NCBI GenBank assembly: GCA_943325195.2
Contig: CALPON020000015.1
Location: 1 to 36,496 of the forward strand
Length of the DNA stretch: 36,496 bases
Reading direction: 5' to 3'
Source of the DNA: Sphingobacterium thalpophilum
GTDB lineage: Bacteria; Bacteroidota; Bacteroidia; B-17B0; Aurantibacillaceae
Shown: positions 8,496 through 17,529 of the stretch, piece after piece
Layout of the letters: each line of letters opens with the position of its first letter
How positions within the stretch are numbered: the first letter of the stretch is position 1
The notes under the pieces: generated by a model
Seen by the model: only the letters and a program-made list of their open reading frames with translations
What the model was told of the DNA's origin: nothing
Databases searched by the model: none
Program-made: the position numbers and the translations under genes

Positions 8496-8906
8496 TTAAC
8501 AAAATTCGTCGTAAACTGCTTTCAGGTGCTCAGAAATAGCATTCGCATTCTGGCCTTCAATATTGTGACGTTCAACAAAGTGCACCAATTCGCCATTTTT
8601 AAAAAGGGCGATGGCGGGACTGCTTGGCGGGTAAGGGGCAAAATGTTTGCGCGCCTGATTAACAGCTTCTACATCAAAACCAGCGAAAACGGTGGTTAGT
8701 TTGAATGGTTTACGGCCGTTATCTAGACTTCTTGTGACACCGGGACGACAGGCACCTGCCGCACATCCGCACACGGAATTCACCACCATGAGGACGGTTC
8801 CTTCTGTTTTAATCATCTGGTCCACCTCTTCAGGGGTCGTTAATTCTGCAAAACCAACGCTCGTTAGTTCTGCTTTCATGGGATTTACTATTGCTTCAGG
8901 ATACAT
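8496..8906 (-). CDS. BrxA/BrxB family bacilliredoxin
   Basis: 136 aa, the usual size of the YphP/YqiW (DUF1094) family. These thioredoxin-fold proteins reduce mixed disulfides between proteins and low-molecular-weight thiols in Gram-positive bacteria. The CGC active site is Cys46-Gly-Cys48 in VVNSVCGCAAGACRPG. A third Cys (53) and a C-terminal Cys136 are also present. The cis-Pro region reads YPPSSPAIALFKNGELVHF. The family is certain. Whether this organism makes bacillithiol is not shown by the window, so the partner thiol is unknown. It is divergent from the M16 protease gene. Confidence 0.92.
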   Translation of the reverse strand: MYPEAIVNPMKAELTSVGFAELTTPEEVDQMIKTEGTVLMVVNSVCGCAAGACRPGVTRSLDNGRKPFKLTTVFAGFDVEAVNQARKHFAPYPPSSPAIALFKNGELVHFVERHNIEGQNANAISEHLKAVYDEFC

Positions 8907-8928
8907 GACTTGTCTGTTTAGTGTGCTG

Positions 8929-8961
8929 CAAAGGTACTTTAGATTTCACACTGCCCACAAA
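8929..8961 (-). promoter_or_regulatory. Promoter of bacilliredoxin gene (TTTG-N21-TACCTTTG)
   Basis: Minus strand TTTG (8961-8958), 21 bases, TACCTTTG (8936-8929), then 22 bases to the ATG. Confidence 0.55.
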
Positions 8962-9025
8962 AACGCTTGTTAAATTGTTTTAAAACCGTTTATCCCCAAT
9001 TTCTTCCTTATTTAACATTCTCAGC

Positions 9026-9033
9026 TATATTTG
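9026..9033 (+). promoter_or_regulatory. -7 box of M16 protease gene (TATATTTG)
   Basis: Exact TAnnTTTG match, 19 bases before the ATG at 9053. No clear upstream element. Confidence 0.5.
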
Positions 9034-9052
9034 CTGAATCTAACACATCTAC

Positions 9053-11905
9053 ATGCGTAAATTATTAAGTTTAGCTGCCTTGGTGTTCGCACTTCAACCA
9101 GCGGTACAGGCACAAAAAAAAGATGGTAAGGCGACGCCTTCCAAAGTAAAACAATTGGAAGTGGTCTCTAAGAAAGGGAATGAAATTGCCATTCCCTACA
9201 AACGGTACTCCCTCTCTAATGGCCTGACGATTCTTATTCACGAAGATCACAGCGATCCTATTGTGTATGTAGATGTCACCTATCATGTGGGCAGCGCAAG
9301 AGAGCAGCAAGGTCGGAGTGGCTTTGCACATTTTTTCGAGCACATGATGTTTCAAGGCTCGAAACACGTGGGCGATGATCAGCATTTCAAAATTATTACC
9401 GAGGCTGGTGGAACACTGAATGGGACCACTAATACCGACCGAACGAATTATTTTGAGACGGTGCCTTCTAATCAATTAGAAAAAATGTTGTGGCTGGAAG
9501 CGGACCGAATGGGATTTCTGCTGGATTCGGTTACCCAATCTAAATTTGAAGTGCAGCGTGCAACCGTAAAAAATGAGCGGGGACAGCGTTATGATAATGC
9601 GCCCTACGGGCTGGTAGGCGAAAAAATGGGTGAAGCGATGTATCCACAGGGACATCCCTATAGTTGGACGACAATTGGTTACATCGTTGATCTGGATCGG
9701 GTAGATGTTAACGACTTGAAACGTTTTTACATGCGTTGGTATGGACCTAACAATGCGGTGTTGACTGTTGCCGGGGATGTGCAGACCGAGGAAGTTCTGA
9801 AACTGGCCAACATGTATTTTGGAAGTATTGCTAAAGGGCCAGAGGTTAAAAAACAAATTGTTCCGCCATTCACACTGCCTTCTTCCCGATATATTTCTTA
9901 TGAGGACAATGTTAGGTTTCCCATGTTGAATATTGGCTGGCCAAGTGCTGAAGACAAAACTAAGGAAGATGCGGCACTGGATGTGTTGGCTGATATCTTA
10001 GCCGGCAGTCAGGGGTCGCCGCTCTACAAAGGTTTTATCGAGAATAAAAAAGCCGTGAGCGCAAGCGCTTACGAGTATAGCCGTGAACTTGCGGGTCAGT
10101 TTCAGATTGTTATCCGCGCCAATGCCGGTGCAGCCTTGTCTGAGATTGAAAAAGATTTACAGTCTATTTTAGGTGCTTGGGAAAAAACAGGGGTAACGGA
10201 AGATGATCTCATTAAATTCAAGGCTCAGTTTCAAAGCAATCTTTATAATCGCCTGACTACAGTGCAGGGCAAGGGCGCTACTCTGGCGGCCTACTATACG
10301 CTTGGGGGAGATGCCAATTATCTGAAGAAAGAAATTCAGCGGTATATGAGTCTGACCCGTAGCGATATCATGGCTGCTTATGAAAAGTATATTAAAAACA
10401 AACCGGCAGTCATACTGAGTTGCGTGCCCAAAGGCAAAACGGAGTTAATCGCTCAAGCAGACAACTGGAAAATGTATGAGCGTACAATTGAAAGTGAAAG
10501 TTCAGAATATAAAAATCTATCGTATCAGATACCAAATGATAATTTTGACCGCAGTAAAATGCCTTCAGCGGGAAAAGCAGTTCCTGTGCCGGTTCCTGAC
10601 TTTTATACTGCTAAACTGGTAAACAACATTCCCTTAATTGGGGCCGTTGAAGCCGAAATTCCTAAAGTGAATATCCTTCTTAGTTTTAAAGCAGGACACC
10701 GTTACGAGCCAAAAGAGCGCTCAGGTACCGCCCAGTTGCTGGCGGCGATGCTACAGCAAAGTTCACAAAAAACAAATGCGGAAGAACTTGAAAATCGATT
10801 AAATCGTCTTGGTTCCAGTATTAGCATCAATGCAGGAGATGAAGATTTTAATATTGTGGTGCAATCGCTTTCCACTAATCTGAAAGCTACTCTCAAGGTT
10901 CTGGAGGAGCAGCTTTTTGAACCCCGTTTTGATGAAAAGGAATTTGAATTGGAAAAGAAAAAACAACTCGATGGTATTACGCAGAGCCTTACCAATGCTG
11001 GTAGTATTGCCGATCTGACCTACCGTCGTCTACTTTACGGCCCCGAAAATGTGATGTATTATACAACTTCCGGAAGTGCTGAAACAGTAAATAACATTAG
11101 TCTTCAGGATATCCGCAATTACCACGGATTCCTCAATTCTGGCATGACCTCCGTAGCGGTGACGGGTGATATTTCACAGGCAGATGTTATCAAAGAACTC
11201 GGGTTTCTGAGTCGTCTTAGATTTGGGACAGAAAACACCCTGCTGGAGACGCCAGCACCAGCGATTAGTAAGACAAAGATCTACTTCGTTGACAAAAAGA
11301 ATGCGGCGCAGAGCGAGATCAGAATCGGTTACTTGGCAATGCCGTTTGATGTGACGGATAAATTTTACAGAGCAACGGTTATGAATTTTCCTTTTGCAGG
11401 CGCTTTCAACAGCAGAACTAACTACTTGCTGCGCGAAGTGAAAGGCTGGACTTATGGAACCCGTGCGGGCTTCAGTGGCAGTAAATTTGCGGGACCTTAT
11501 ACCATGAGTGGTGGTTTTAAAGCCAATACAACAGATAGCACGCTGGTTGAGATTTTTAAGGAAATGCGCAAATATGCAGAGGAAGGCATGACCGAAGAGG
11601 AATTAAATTTCACCAAGAGGGCGTTGGCGCAGAGCGATGCTTTAAAATACGAGGCCCCAATGCAAAAGTTGTCTTTTATTAAGCGGGTCATGGATTATGA
11701 TTTGCCAAAAGACTACGTTTCACAGCAAATGAATGTATTGAATAGTATTTCTAAAGAAGAGATGGCTAAGTTTGCCCGGATGCACCTTCCTTATGACCAG
11801 CTCATTGTGGTAGTAGTGGGGGATAAGCTGTCGAATTTTGAGAAGATTAAAAAATTGGGTTATGAAGTTATTGAACTCGATGTCAATGGCAAAGCCCTTA
11901 ACTAG
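9053..11905 (+). CDS. Two-module M16 family zinc metalloprotease, exported
   Basis: 950 aa with an N-terminal signal peptide ending near AVQAQ, so periplasmic or envelope-associated. The first half is an active M16 (pitrilysin/insulinase) module: inverted zinc motif HFFEH with His93, Glu96 and His97, and the third ligand at Glu175 in NERGQ. The second half, from about residue 520, has the M16 fold (FKAGHRYEPKERSGTAQLLA, YFVDKKNAAQSEIRIGY) but no HxxEH, as is usual for the partner module. Fused N+C modules let one polypeptide form the clam-shell chamber that degrades peptides. The substrate is unknown. It has its own -7 box and lies 49 bp ahead of lpd. Confidence 0.93.
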   Translation: MRKLLSLAALVFALQPAVQAQKKDGKATPSKVKQLEVVSKKGNEIAIPYKRYSLSNGLTILIHEDHSDPIVYVDVTYHVGSAREQQGRSGFAHFFEHMMFQGSKHVGDDQHFKIITEAGGTLNGTTNTDRTNYFETVPSNQLEKMLWLEADRMGFLLDSVTQSKFEVQRATVKNERGQRYDNAPYGLVGEKMGEAMYPQGHPYSWTTIGYIVDLDRVDVNDLKRFYMRWYGPNNAVLTVAGDVQTEEVLKLANMYFGSIAKGPEVKKQIVPPFTLPSSRYISYEDNVRFPMLNIGWPSAEDKTKEDAALDVLADILAGSQGSPLYKGFIENKKAVSASAYEYSRELAGQFQIVIRANAGAALSEIEKDLQSILGAWEKTGVTEDDLIKFKAQFQSNLYNRLTTVQGKGATLAAYYTLGGDANYLKKEIQRYMSLTRSDIMAAYEKYIKNKPAVILSCVPKGKTELIAQADNWKMYERTIESESSEYKNLSYQIPNDNFDRSKMPSAGKAVPVPVPDFYTAKLVNNIPLIGAVEAEIPKVNILLSFKAGHRYEPKERSGTAQLLAAMLQQSSQKTNAEELENRLNRLGSSISINAGDEDFNIVVQSLSTNLKATLKVLEEQLFEPRFDEKEFELEKKKQLDGITQSLTNAGSIADLTYRRLLYGPENVMYYTTSGSAETVNNISLQDIRNYHGFLNSGMTSVAVTGDISQADVIKELGFLSRLRFGTENTLLETPAPAISKTKIYFVDKKNAAQSEIRIGYLAMPFDVTDKFYRATVMNFPFAGAFNSRTNYLLREVKGWTYGTRAGFSGSKFAGPYTMSGGFKANTTDSTLVEIFKEMRKYAEEGMTEEELNFTKRALAQSDALKYEAPMQKLSFIKRVMDYDLPKDYVSQQMNVLNSISKEEMAKFARMHLPYDQLIVVVVGDKLSNFEKIKKLGYEVIELDVNGKALN

Positions 11906-11954
11906 TGGTCCGAAAGGATTAAAATATTAATTTAGCATTCTAAATTTTAAAAGC

Positions 11955-13343
11955 ATGAACTACGATATTATAGTTATAGGTAGCGGTCCGGGGGGGTATG
12001 TCACCGCCATCAGGGCTTCTCAGTTAGGATTTAAGACGGCCATCATAGAGAAGGAAAGTCTAGGTGGCATTTGCCTTAACTGGGGCTGTATTCCCACGAA
12101 AGCACTTCTCAAAAGCGCACAAGTGTTTGATTACCTCAAGCACGCTGCCGATTACGGAATTAAGGCGGAGAATTTTTCTGCTGATTTTTCTGCTGTGATT
12201 AAGCGCAGCCGCGACGTAGCAGATGGCATGAGTAAAGGTATTCAGTTTCTGATGAAGAAGAATAAAATCGATGTCATCATGGGAACTGCTAAAGTGAAAT
12301 CTGGGAAAAAAGTAGAGGTCCTTGGTGCAGACGGTAAAACATCCACACATGAAGCAGCACATATTATTCTTGCTACAGGTGCGCGTTCACGTCAGTTGCC
12401 TAATTTACCTCAGGACGGCAAAAAAATTATCGGTTATCGTGAGGCGATGACCCTGCCAAAACAACCAGCCAGTCTGATTGTTGTGGGTTCAGGGGCCATC
12501 GGTGTGGAATTTGCTTATTTTTATGCTGCTATGGGAACGAAAGTAACCGTGGTAGAGTTTTTGCCAAATCTGGTGCCTGTTGAAGACGAAGAAGTAAGTA
12601 AACAACTCGAAAAGTCTTTCAAGAAGGCGGGGATCGAGGTCATGCTGGAGAGCAGCGTAGAAAGCGTAGACACGAAAGGAAGTGGTTGCAAAGTGAACAT
12701 TAAAACTAAAAGCGGAAACGTGACGATTGAAGCGGATATCGTTCTTTCTGCAGTTGGTATTGAAGCAAATATTACGGGACTTGGTCTGGAAGAGACCGGT
12801 ATCAAAACGGAGAAAGGTAAGATTTTAACAGATAAATTCTACGCAACAAACGTCCCTGGTTATTATGCCATTGGGGACTGTGTGAGTGGACAGGCATTGG
12901 CTCACGTCGCCAGTGCGGAAGGGATTACCTGCGTTGAAAAAATCAAAGGGCTTCATGTTGAACCCATTGATTACAATAATATTCCCGGTTGTACATATTG
13001 CACGCCGGAAATTGCGAGCGTTGGTTATACCGAGAAAAAAGCGAAGGAAGCCGGATATGAGCTGAAGATTGGTAAATTTCCTTTTACTGCTTCGGGGAAG
13101 GCAAAAGCTGGGGGAACACCGGATGGCTTCATTAAACTGATTTTTGATGCGAAATATGGGGAGCTCCTTGGCGCACACATGATTGGCGCTAATGTTACCG
13201 AAATGATTGCGGAAATTGTTGCTATCAGAAAACTTGAGACCACAGGTCATGAATTAATTAAAACGATTCATCCGCACCCGACCATGAGTGAAGCAATAAT
13301 GGAAGCGGCAGCCGCTGCTTACGGAGAGGTGATTCACCTCTAG
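11955..13343 (+). CDS. lpdA: Dihydrolipoyl dehydrogenase (E3)
   Basis: 462 aa. It reoxidises dihydrolipoamide in 2-oxoacid dehydrogenase and glycine cleavage complexes, using FAD and NAD+. Visible motifs are the FAD-binding GSGPGG (9-14), the redox disulfide Cys40/Cys45 in GGICLNWGCIPTK, the NAD-binding VVGSGAIGVEFAYFYAAMG near 173, the second FAD motif YAIGDCV and the C-terminal catalytic HPHPTMSEAIMEA. No E1 or E2 gene is next to it, so it is probably a shared E3. It follows the M16 protease gene by 49 bp and ends at a strong terminator. Confidence 0.96.
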   Translation: MNYDIIVIGSGPGGYVTAIRASQLGFKTAIIEKESLGGICLNWGCIPTKALLKSAQVFDYLKHAADYGIKAENFSADFSAVIKRSRDVADGMSKGIQFLMKKNKIDVIMGTAKVKSGKKVEVLGADGKTSTHEAAHIILATGARSRQLPNLPQDGKKIIGYREAMTLPKQPASLIVVGSGAIGVEFAYFYAAMGTKVTVVEFLPNLVPVEDEEVSKQLEKSFKKAGIEVMLESSVESVDTKGSGCKVNIKTKSGNVTIEADIVLSAVGIEANITGLGLEETGIKTEKGKILTDKFYATNVPGYYAIGDCVSGQALAHVASAEGITCVEKIKGLHVEPIDYNNIPGCTYCTPEIASVGYTEKKAKEAGYELKIGKFPFTASGKAKAGGTPDGFIKLIFDAKYGELLGAHMIGANVTEMIAEIVAIRKLETTGHELIKTIHPHPTMSEAIMEAAAAAYGEVIHL

Positions 13344-13360
13344 TAGAATCAAAACGGCAT

Positions 13361-13394
13361 AAAAAAACCGGATCTGAATGGATCCGGTTTTTTT
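13361..13394. terminator. Bidirectional terminator, lpdA / DUF58 gene
   Basis: 14-bp perfect stem (13361-13374 with 13381-13394) with core ACCGGATC and a 6-base loop, flanked by A and T runs. The stop codon of the DUF58 gene (13393-13395) lies inside the right arm. Confidence 0.93.
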
Positions 13395-14304
13395 ATTTTA
13401 TCATCCGCTGGCGCTTGACCAGATAGGTGTAAAGCACGGTATCAAATCCAGCATTAATATCTGCCTCCACATAATCGATTTTATATTGTCCACATTTCAT
13501 TTCAATTGCTTGCCTTCTCGTCTGAACCGAGTCACGGTATTGATTGCGTATCTGGGCAGGATTCAGTTTAATTTCCTCTCCACTTTCTAGGTCAATGAAT
13601 TGATAGGGTTTGTTTTCAAAATCAAAATCAAGTTCCTTACTTTTATCGGTCACATGAAAAACGACCACTTCATGTTTTCGGTATTTTAAATGTTGCAATG
13701 CAGAAAAAAAGTGTTCGTCTTCTGTCTCATTTTCAAAAAGATCACTGAAGATGATGACCAGTGATCGCTGATGGATGATTTCGGCCACCTGGTTCAGGGC
13801 ATTGGCTGCTGCGGTTTGTTTGAGTGCCTCGGTATTCACCAACAACTCTTCGAGCGTATTCATCACCAGTTTTTGCTGCATGGGATTGGATTTAGCTGGC
13901 AAGTGACGTGTAATTTCCTGATTAAAGAAGGTCAGGCCTACGGCATCCCGCTGCTGTTTCAACAATTCGCAAAGGGCCGCGGCGGCATGAACGCTAAAAT
14001 TAATTTTATTATTTTCCTGTCCTTTGGGGAATTGCATGCTCGAGCTAGTATCAAGCACAATCTGACAGCGCAGATTTGTTTCTTCTTCATACCGTTTAAC
14101 AAATAGTTTTTCGGTGCGCGCAAACAGTTTCCAGTCAATGTGGCGGGTACTTTCGCCGGTATTGTAGATACGATGTTCAGCAAATTCTACAGAAAAGCCA
14201 TGAAATGGACTCTTATGGAGACCCGTAATAAAGCCCTCGACCACTTTTTTAGCTAAAAGCTCCAAGTTCTTAAAACTCTCTGTTTTACTGCGATTGATTG
14301 GCAT
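13393..14304 (-). CDS. DUF58 domain protein (vWA-like)
   Basis: 303 aa. The DUF58 core is visible as GFSVEFAEHRIYNTGESTRHIDWKLFARTEKLFVKRYEEE. A vWA-like fold follows, with the MIDAS-type metal motif DTSSSM near residue 110 and a second acidic strand IIFSDLF. There is no signal peptide or transmembrane helix. DUF58 proteins are usually encoded next to a MoxR AAA+ ATPase and BatA/BatB vWA proteins, where they are thought to act in metal insertion, complex assembly or stress tolerance. None is next to it here. The start is supported by ATG and family length. A near match to the -7 box (GATATTTG) lies eight bases upstream. Confidence 0.88.
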   Translation of the reverse strand: MPINRSKTESFKNLELLAKKVVEGFITGLHKSPFHGFSVEFAEHRIYNTGESTRHIDWKLFARTEKLFVKRYEEETNLRCQIVLDTSSSMQFPKGQENNKINFSVHAAAALCELLKQQRDAVGLTFFNQEITRHLPAKSNPMQQKLVMNTLEELLVNTEALKQTAAANALNQVAEIIHQRSLVIIFSDLFENETEDEHFFSALQHLKYRKHEVVVFHVTDKSKELDFDFENKPYQFIDLESGEEIKLNPAQIRNQYRDSVQTRRQAIEMKCGQYKIDYVEADINAGFDTVLYTYLVKRQRMIK

Positions 14305-14806
14305 CTCTGAAACAAATATCTGACATTAATACGAGCGGTAACCTGAAAGAATCTATTTTTTTTAAAATTTTTAATTAATTGTGCAAAATTCGAGTTGAAT
14401 ACCCATTTTTCTACTGATGAAAAATCTTTTGGTTTTTTTAGTCAGCTTTTATTTCGCAAAAATCAAGCTCTGTGTGACAGTCAGGAGGGTAATTAGGTGC
14501 CACCTGATGCTGTGGCGATTGCACGACGGATTTTCCGGCAGACGAACCACAATTTCTAAAGGTCTAAAGGAACAAATTTTCCAGAGCGTACCGAAGTTTA
14601 ATCACAAAAGTATGCCTAGACAGCAATGCATCGGTGATGGAATAAAAAACCCATCATTCCCGAGGCACAAAAATGACAAAGAGCTGGATGAAAATGCTGG
14701 ATTTGCAGAAGCTAAGCAGAAGTTCTAGTCTAAGGCCGTCCTTTGCATTGCGAAAAGCACCAGCAATGCAGAAAACGATTTGCTTTAAGTTGTGTAACTT
14801 TGCTAT
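14305..14806. other. 502-bp stretch without a convincing gene
   Basis: It lies between the DUF58 gene start and acyP. One plus-strand frame is open from ATG 14417 to 14728 (103 codons). It begins like a signal peptide (MKNLLVFLVSFYFA) but continues as low-quality sequence rich in Arg, Cys and His. Protein-like stretches appear in the two other frames (VPPDAVAIARRIFRQTNHNF from 14497; NKFSRAYRSLITKVCLDSNA from 14571), so a decayed gene is possible. An 8-bp inverted repeat (TGCATTGC at 14744-14751, GCAATGCA at 14763-14770) precedes the acyP promoter. No tRNA or riboswitch was recognised. Confidence 0.4.
14795..14802 (+). promoter_or_regulatory. -7 box of acyP (TAACTTTG, 4 bases before ATG)
   Basis: Exact TAnnTTTG, spacer CTAT, then ATG at 14807. 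TTTG is at 14779-14782, 12 bases upstream. Confidence 0.65.
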
Positions 14807-15079
14807 ATGAACCGTAGTTACAAAATCATTGTGAAAGGCAGAGTGCAGGGGGTCAATTTTAGGTATAATGCGCAGGCTATTGCCCACAAACTGAACTTGA
14901 CTGGATTTATCAGGAACCATTTCGATGGCAGTGTTTTGGCCCATGCGGAGGGAGCTGATGAGCAGGTGCAGCGTTTTATTGAATGGTGTAATATTGGACC
15001 TCGGCTTGCGGATGTGACTGAGGTTCAGGCAGAAGAACAGGATTTGAAGGGTTATCAGACCTTTGAGATTAAACGCTGA
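14807..15079 (+). CDS. acyP: Acylphosphatase
   Basis: 90 aa, the typical size. It hydrolyses carboxyl-phosphate bonds of acylphosphates in the cytoplasm. The signature GRVQGVNFR contains the catalytic Arg19; the family usually has Gly where Asn17 stands. The catalytic Asn37 is in GFIRNHFDGSV. The start is firm because the first strand begins five residues in. The promoter box sits four bases upstream. The next gene has its own -7-like box. Confidence 0.95.
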   Translation: MNRSYKIIVKGRVQGVNFRYNAQAIAHKLNLTGFIRNHFDGSVLAHAEGADEQVQRFIEWCNIGPRLADVTEVQAEEQDLKGYQTFEIKR

Positions 15080-15130
15080 TACATTATCAATTTTTAAGAA
15101 CCTGAAAGGGAAGAGCACCCGATAATATTG

Positions 15131-15138
15131 TAAATTTA
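15131..15138 (+). promoter_or_regulatory. -7-like box of SurA-like gene (TAAATTTA, 6 bases before ATG)
   Basis: One mismatch to TAnnTTTG (final A), six-base spacer to ATG 15145. Confidence 0.4.
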
Positions 15139-15144
15139 CCTCGC

Positions 15145-16479
15145 ATGCGTAAAATTGTATTGACTTTAGTATTGTTTGGATCTTTGATTCACAGCAATGC
15201 ACAGGAGAATATTGATAAAGTAATTGGTGTGGTTGGAAAATATCCGATTCTCAAAAGTGATCTTCAAAATATGTTTCTAGATGGCGAAAATCAGGGAGCT
15301 GATTTTAATCTCTGCAAATCGTTTGAGATGCTAGTCTACCAGAAGCTGCTTGTTGCTCAGGCGGACCGGGATAGTGTGACGGTGACCGATTCAGAAGTGG
15401 ATACTGAATTAAGCCGTCGTATGGCTTATTTTATTTCGCAATTCGGTAGTGAAGCAAAACTCGAGGAGTTTTACGGTAAGCGCACCAATGTGATTAAGGA
15501 CGAACTTCGCCCCGAAGTTCAGGACCAGCTGGTTGCAGAAAAAATGAGTGGCAAAATCTCCGGCGAGATAAAATTATCTCCTGCAGAAGTCCGTTTGTTT
15601 TATAATTCAATTCCGCAGGATAGTCTGCCGCTTGTTGATTCAGAAGTCGAACTTCAACAATTGGTTAAAAAACCAACGGCCAGCCATCAGTCGCGTCAAG
15701 ATGCGAAAGAATTCCTTGAGAGTCTACGTCAGCGTGTTCTCAAGGGGGAGAGCATGAGTACCATGGCCCGTCTATATAGTGAAGATCCTGCATCAGCGCG
15801 GGAAGGAGGCTTGTACAATAATATAGGCAGGGGACAATTTGACCCGGCCTTTGAAGCCGTCATGTTCCGCTTGAAAAACGGTGAAATAAGTACAATCTTT
15901 GAATCCGCCTACGGTTTCCATTTTGTCGAACTTGTGCAAAGAAGGGGAGAGCTGGTAGATGTTCGACACATCCTCATCGTCCCTAAAATTACAAATGATG
16001 ACTATATGCGGAGTAAAAAACAATTGGATTCTATTTACACAGCTATTACTGCCCTAACCATTAGTTTTGAAGAAGCAGTGAAGAAATTTAGTGATGATTC
16101 GGAGACGCGACAAAATGGTGGACTGATGATTAATCCCGCCACCGCCAGTACAAAATTTGACAATGAGGTCTTGAGTCAGATTGATAAAAATCTGATTGCG
16201 ACACTAAATACAATGAAAGTAGGGGATGTTAGCCGCAGTATGCAATTTGCGGCAGCGGATGGTCATCCCGGTTTTCGCATGTTGCGATTAAAAAATAGAA
16301 TAGACCCCCACCGTACCAATTTGAAAGACGACTATCAGAAGATAAATCTGATGGCCATGGAAGCAAGAAAAAAAGAGTTAGTGCGGGAGTGGATCAAGCG
16401 ACGATCGAAAATAACCTATATACGTCTCGATCCCGAATATAAATGTAAATTCGAAAATGACTGGACCATTAGTAATTAG
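15145..16479 (+). CDS. SurA-like periplasmic peptidyl-prolyl isomerase, two PPIC domains
   Basis: 444 aa. A signal peptide (MRKIVLTLVLFGSLIHSNA-Q) directs it to the periplasm. A SurA_N-type helical chaperone region follows (ENIDKVIGVVGKYPILKSDLQ ... VAEKMSG). A first parvulin (PPIC) domain covers about residues 165-275, with YSEDPASAREGGLYNNIGRGQFDPAFEAVMF and YGFHFVELVQRRGE. A second starts at VDVRHILIVPK and contains the degenerate FSDDSETRQNGGLM. The architecture matches SurA, which escorts outer-membrane beta-barrels to BAM. The LytS-like kinase gene starts only five bases after the stop, so the two are co-transcribed. Confidence 0.9.
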   Translation: MRKIVLTLVLFGSLIHSNAQENIDKVIGVVGKYPILKSDLQNMFLDGENQGADFNLCKSFEMLVYQKLLVAQADRDSVTVTDSEVDTELSRRMAYFISQFGSEAKLEEFYGKRTNVIKDELRPEVQDQLVAEKMSGKISGEIKLSPAEVRLFYNSIPQDSLPLVDSEVELQQLVKKPTASHQSRQDAKEFLESLRQRVLKGESMSTMARLYSEDPASAREGGLYNNIGRGQFDPAFEAVMFRLKNGEISTIFESAYGFHFVELVQRRGELVDVRHILIVPKITNDDYMRSKKQLDSIYTAITALTISFEEAVKKFSDDSETRQNGGLMINPATASTKFDNEVLSQIDKNLIATLNTMKVGDVSRSMQFAAADGHPGFRMLRLKNRIDPHRTNLKDDYQKINLMAMEARKKELVREWIKRRSKITYIRLDPEYKCKFENDWTISN

Positions 16480-16484
16480 TCCTC

Positions 16485-17519
16485 TTGCTTCAGAAGAAAT
16501 ACATATACTGGCACTGCCAGTTTATAGGCTGGAGTTTCTACATTGCGGTTAATTCGATTTTTTCCGGTCTAAATTATCAGTCTACTTTTTCTGAGTACAT
16601 CATTTATTTTGTGATGTTACTGGCCGGACTTTTTATATCCCATGTTTATCGCAGTCTGGTTATTGGTCTCGATATTCTTAGAAAAAAAATACCTTATCAA
16701 TTACTATTTATTGTTTTTTTCAGCTTTATCAAAGGCGTCCTTTTTTTTCTTATCATTCTCGCCCAGTGGCGACTGATGCGTATTAATCTTTCTAATCTCA
16801 ACCTGATTAGCAGTTCGGAATACATTCTCAATTTTTCTGGGGTGTTTTGTATGTGGAATGTCATTTATTTTGGCTTCCATTATTTTCAGAATTACCGGCG
16901 GGCAGAAATCAACAGTTTACGTTACCTGGCGGCCAGCAGGGAGTCCGAATTAAACCACCTTAAGGCACAACTTAATCCACATTTTATCTTTAATTGTATG
17001 AATAGCATTCGGGCGCTGATTGACGAAAACCCCGCGAATGCAAAGGTGGCCATTACCCGCTTGTCTAACTTGTTGCGCAACACGCTGATTCTCGATAAGG
17101 ACCGCGAAATACCGGTAGAAAAAGAATTACAATTGGTGCGTGATTATCTCGATCTTGAAAAAATACGCTATGAAGAACGACTGAATTTCAATATTGAAAT
17201 CAGTGAGGAGGCGCTCATTCAATTGCTGCCGCCTTTTTTGATTCAGTCACAGGTTGAAAATGCCATTAAACACGGAATTTCAAGGTTACCGGGTCCGGGG
17301 GAAATCCAAATAAGTGTTACAACCGGGTCCGGGGAGCTTCAGATATCGGTCTCCAATACCGGCCATTTAATTTCACAAACTCCCCTGACGGGTGTCGGTT
17401 TTAAAAATTCCATCCAGCGTATTGAGCTCTTATATGGAAAAAATGCCGGTATTACCATTCGAGAAGCAGAAGAGTGGGTTATCGTAGAGATTCATTTACC
17501 TTTGAGAGTAAAGTCATAA
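16485..17519 (+). CDS. LytS/YehU-type sensor histidine kinase
   Basis: 344 aa. Four transmembrane helices lie at about 13-28, 37-60, 72-95 and 115-135 with little periplasmic sequence. They are followed by the His_kinase domain with the phosphoacceptor His166 in LKAQLNPHFIFNCMNSI and by an HATPase domain (QSQVENAIKHGI, then a weak TGVGFKN G-box). The start is TTG at 16485; an in-frame stop at 16473 rules out an upstream ATG. It sits five bases after the SurA-like stop and ten bases before its LytTR partner. The ligand is unknown. Confidence 0.92.
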   Translation: MLQKKYIYWHCQFIGWSFYIAVNSIFSGLNYQSTFSEYIIYFVMLLAGLFISHVYRSLVIGLDILRKKIPYQLLFIVFFSFIKGVLFFLIILAQWRLMRINLSNLNLISSSEYILNFSGVFCMWNVIYFGFHYFQNYRRAEINSLRYLAASRESELNHLKAQLNPHFIFNCMNSIRALIDENPANAKVAITRLSNLLRNTLILDKDREIPVEKELQLVRDYLDLEKIRYEERLNFNIEISEEALIQLLPPFLIQSQVENAIKHGISRLPGPGEIQISVTTGSGELQISVSNTGHLISQTPLTGVGFKNSIQRIELLYGKNAGITIREAEEWVIVEIHLPLRVKS

Positions 17520-17529
17520 AACGCCGCAA

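Noticed and set aside
14654-15202. 182-codon minus-strand open frame
   Set aside because: It lies antisense to acyP and the start of the SurA-like gene, which have clear families. Its translation shows no domain.
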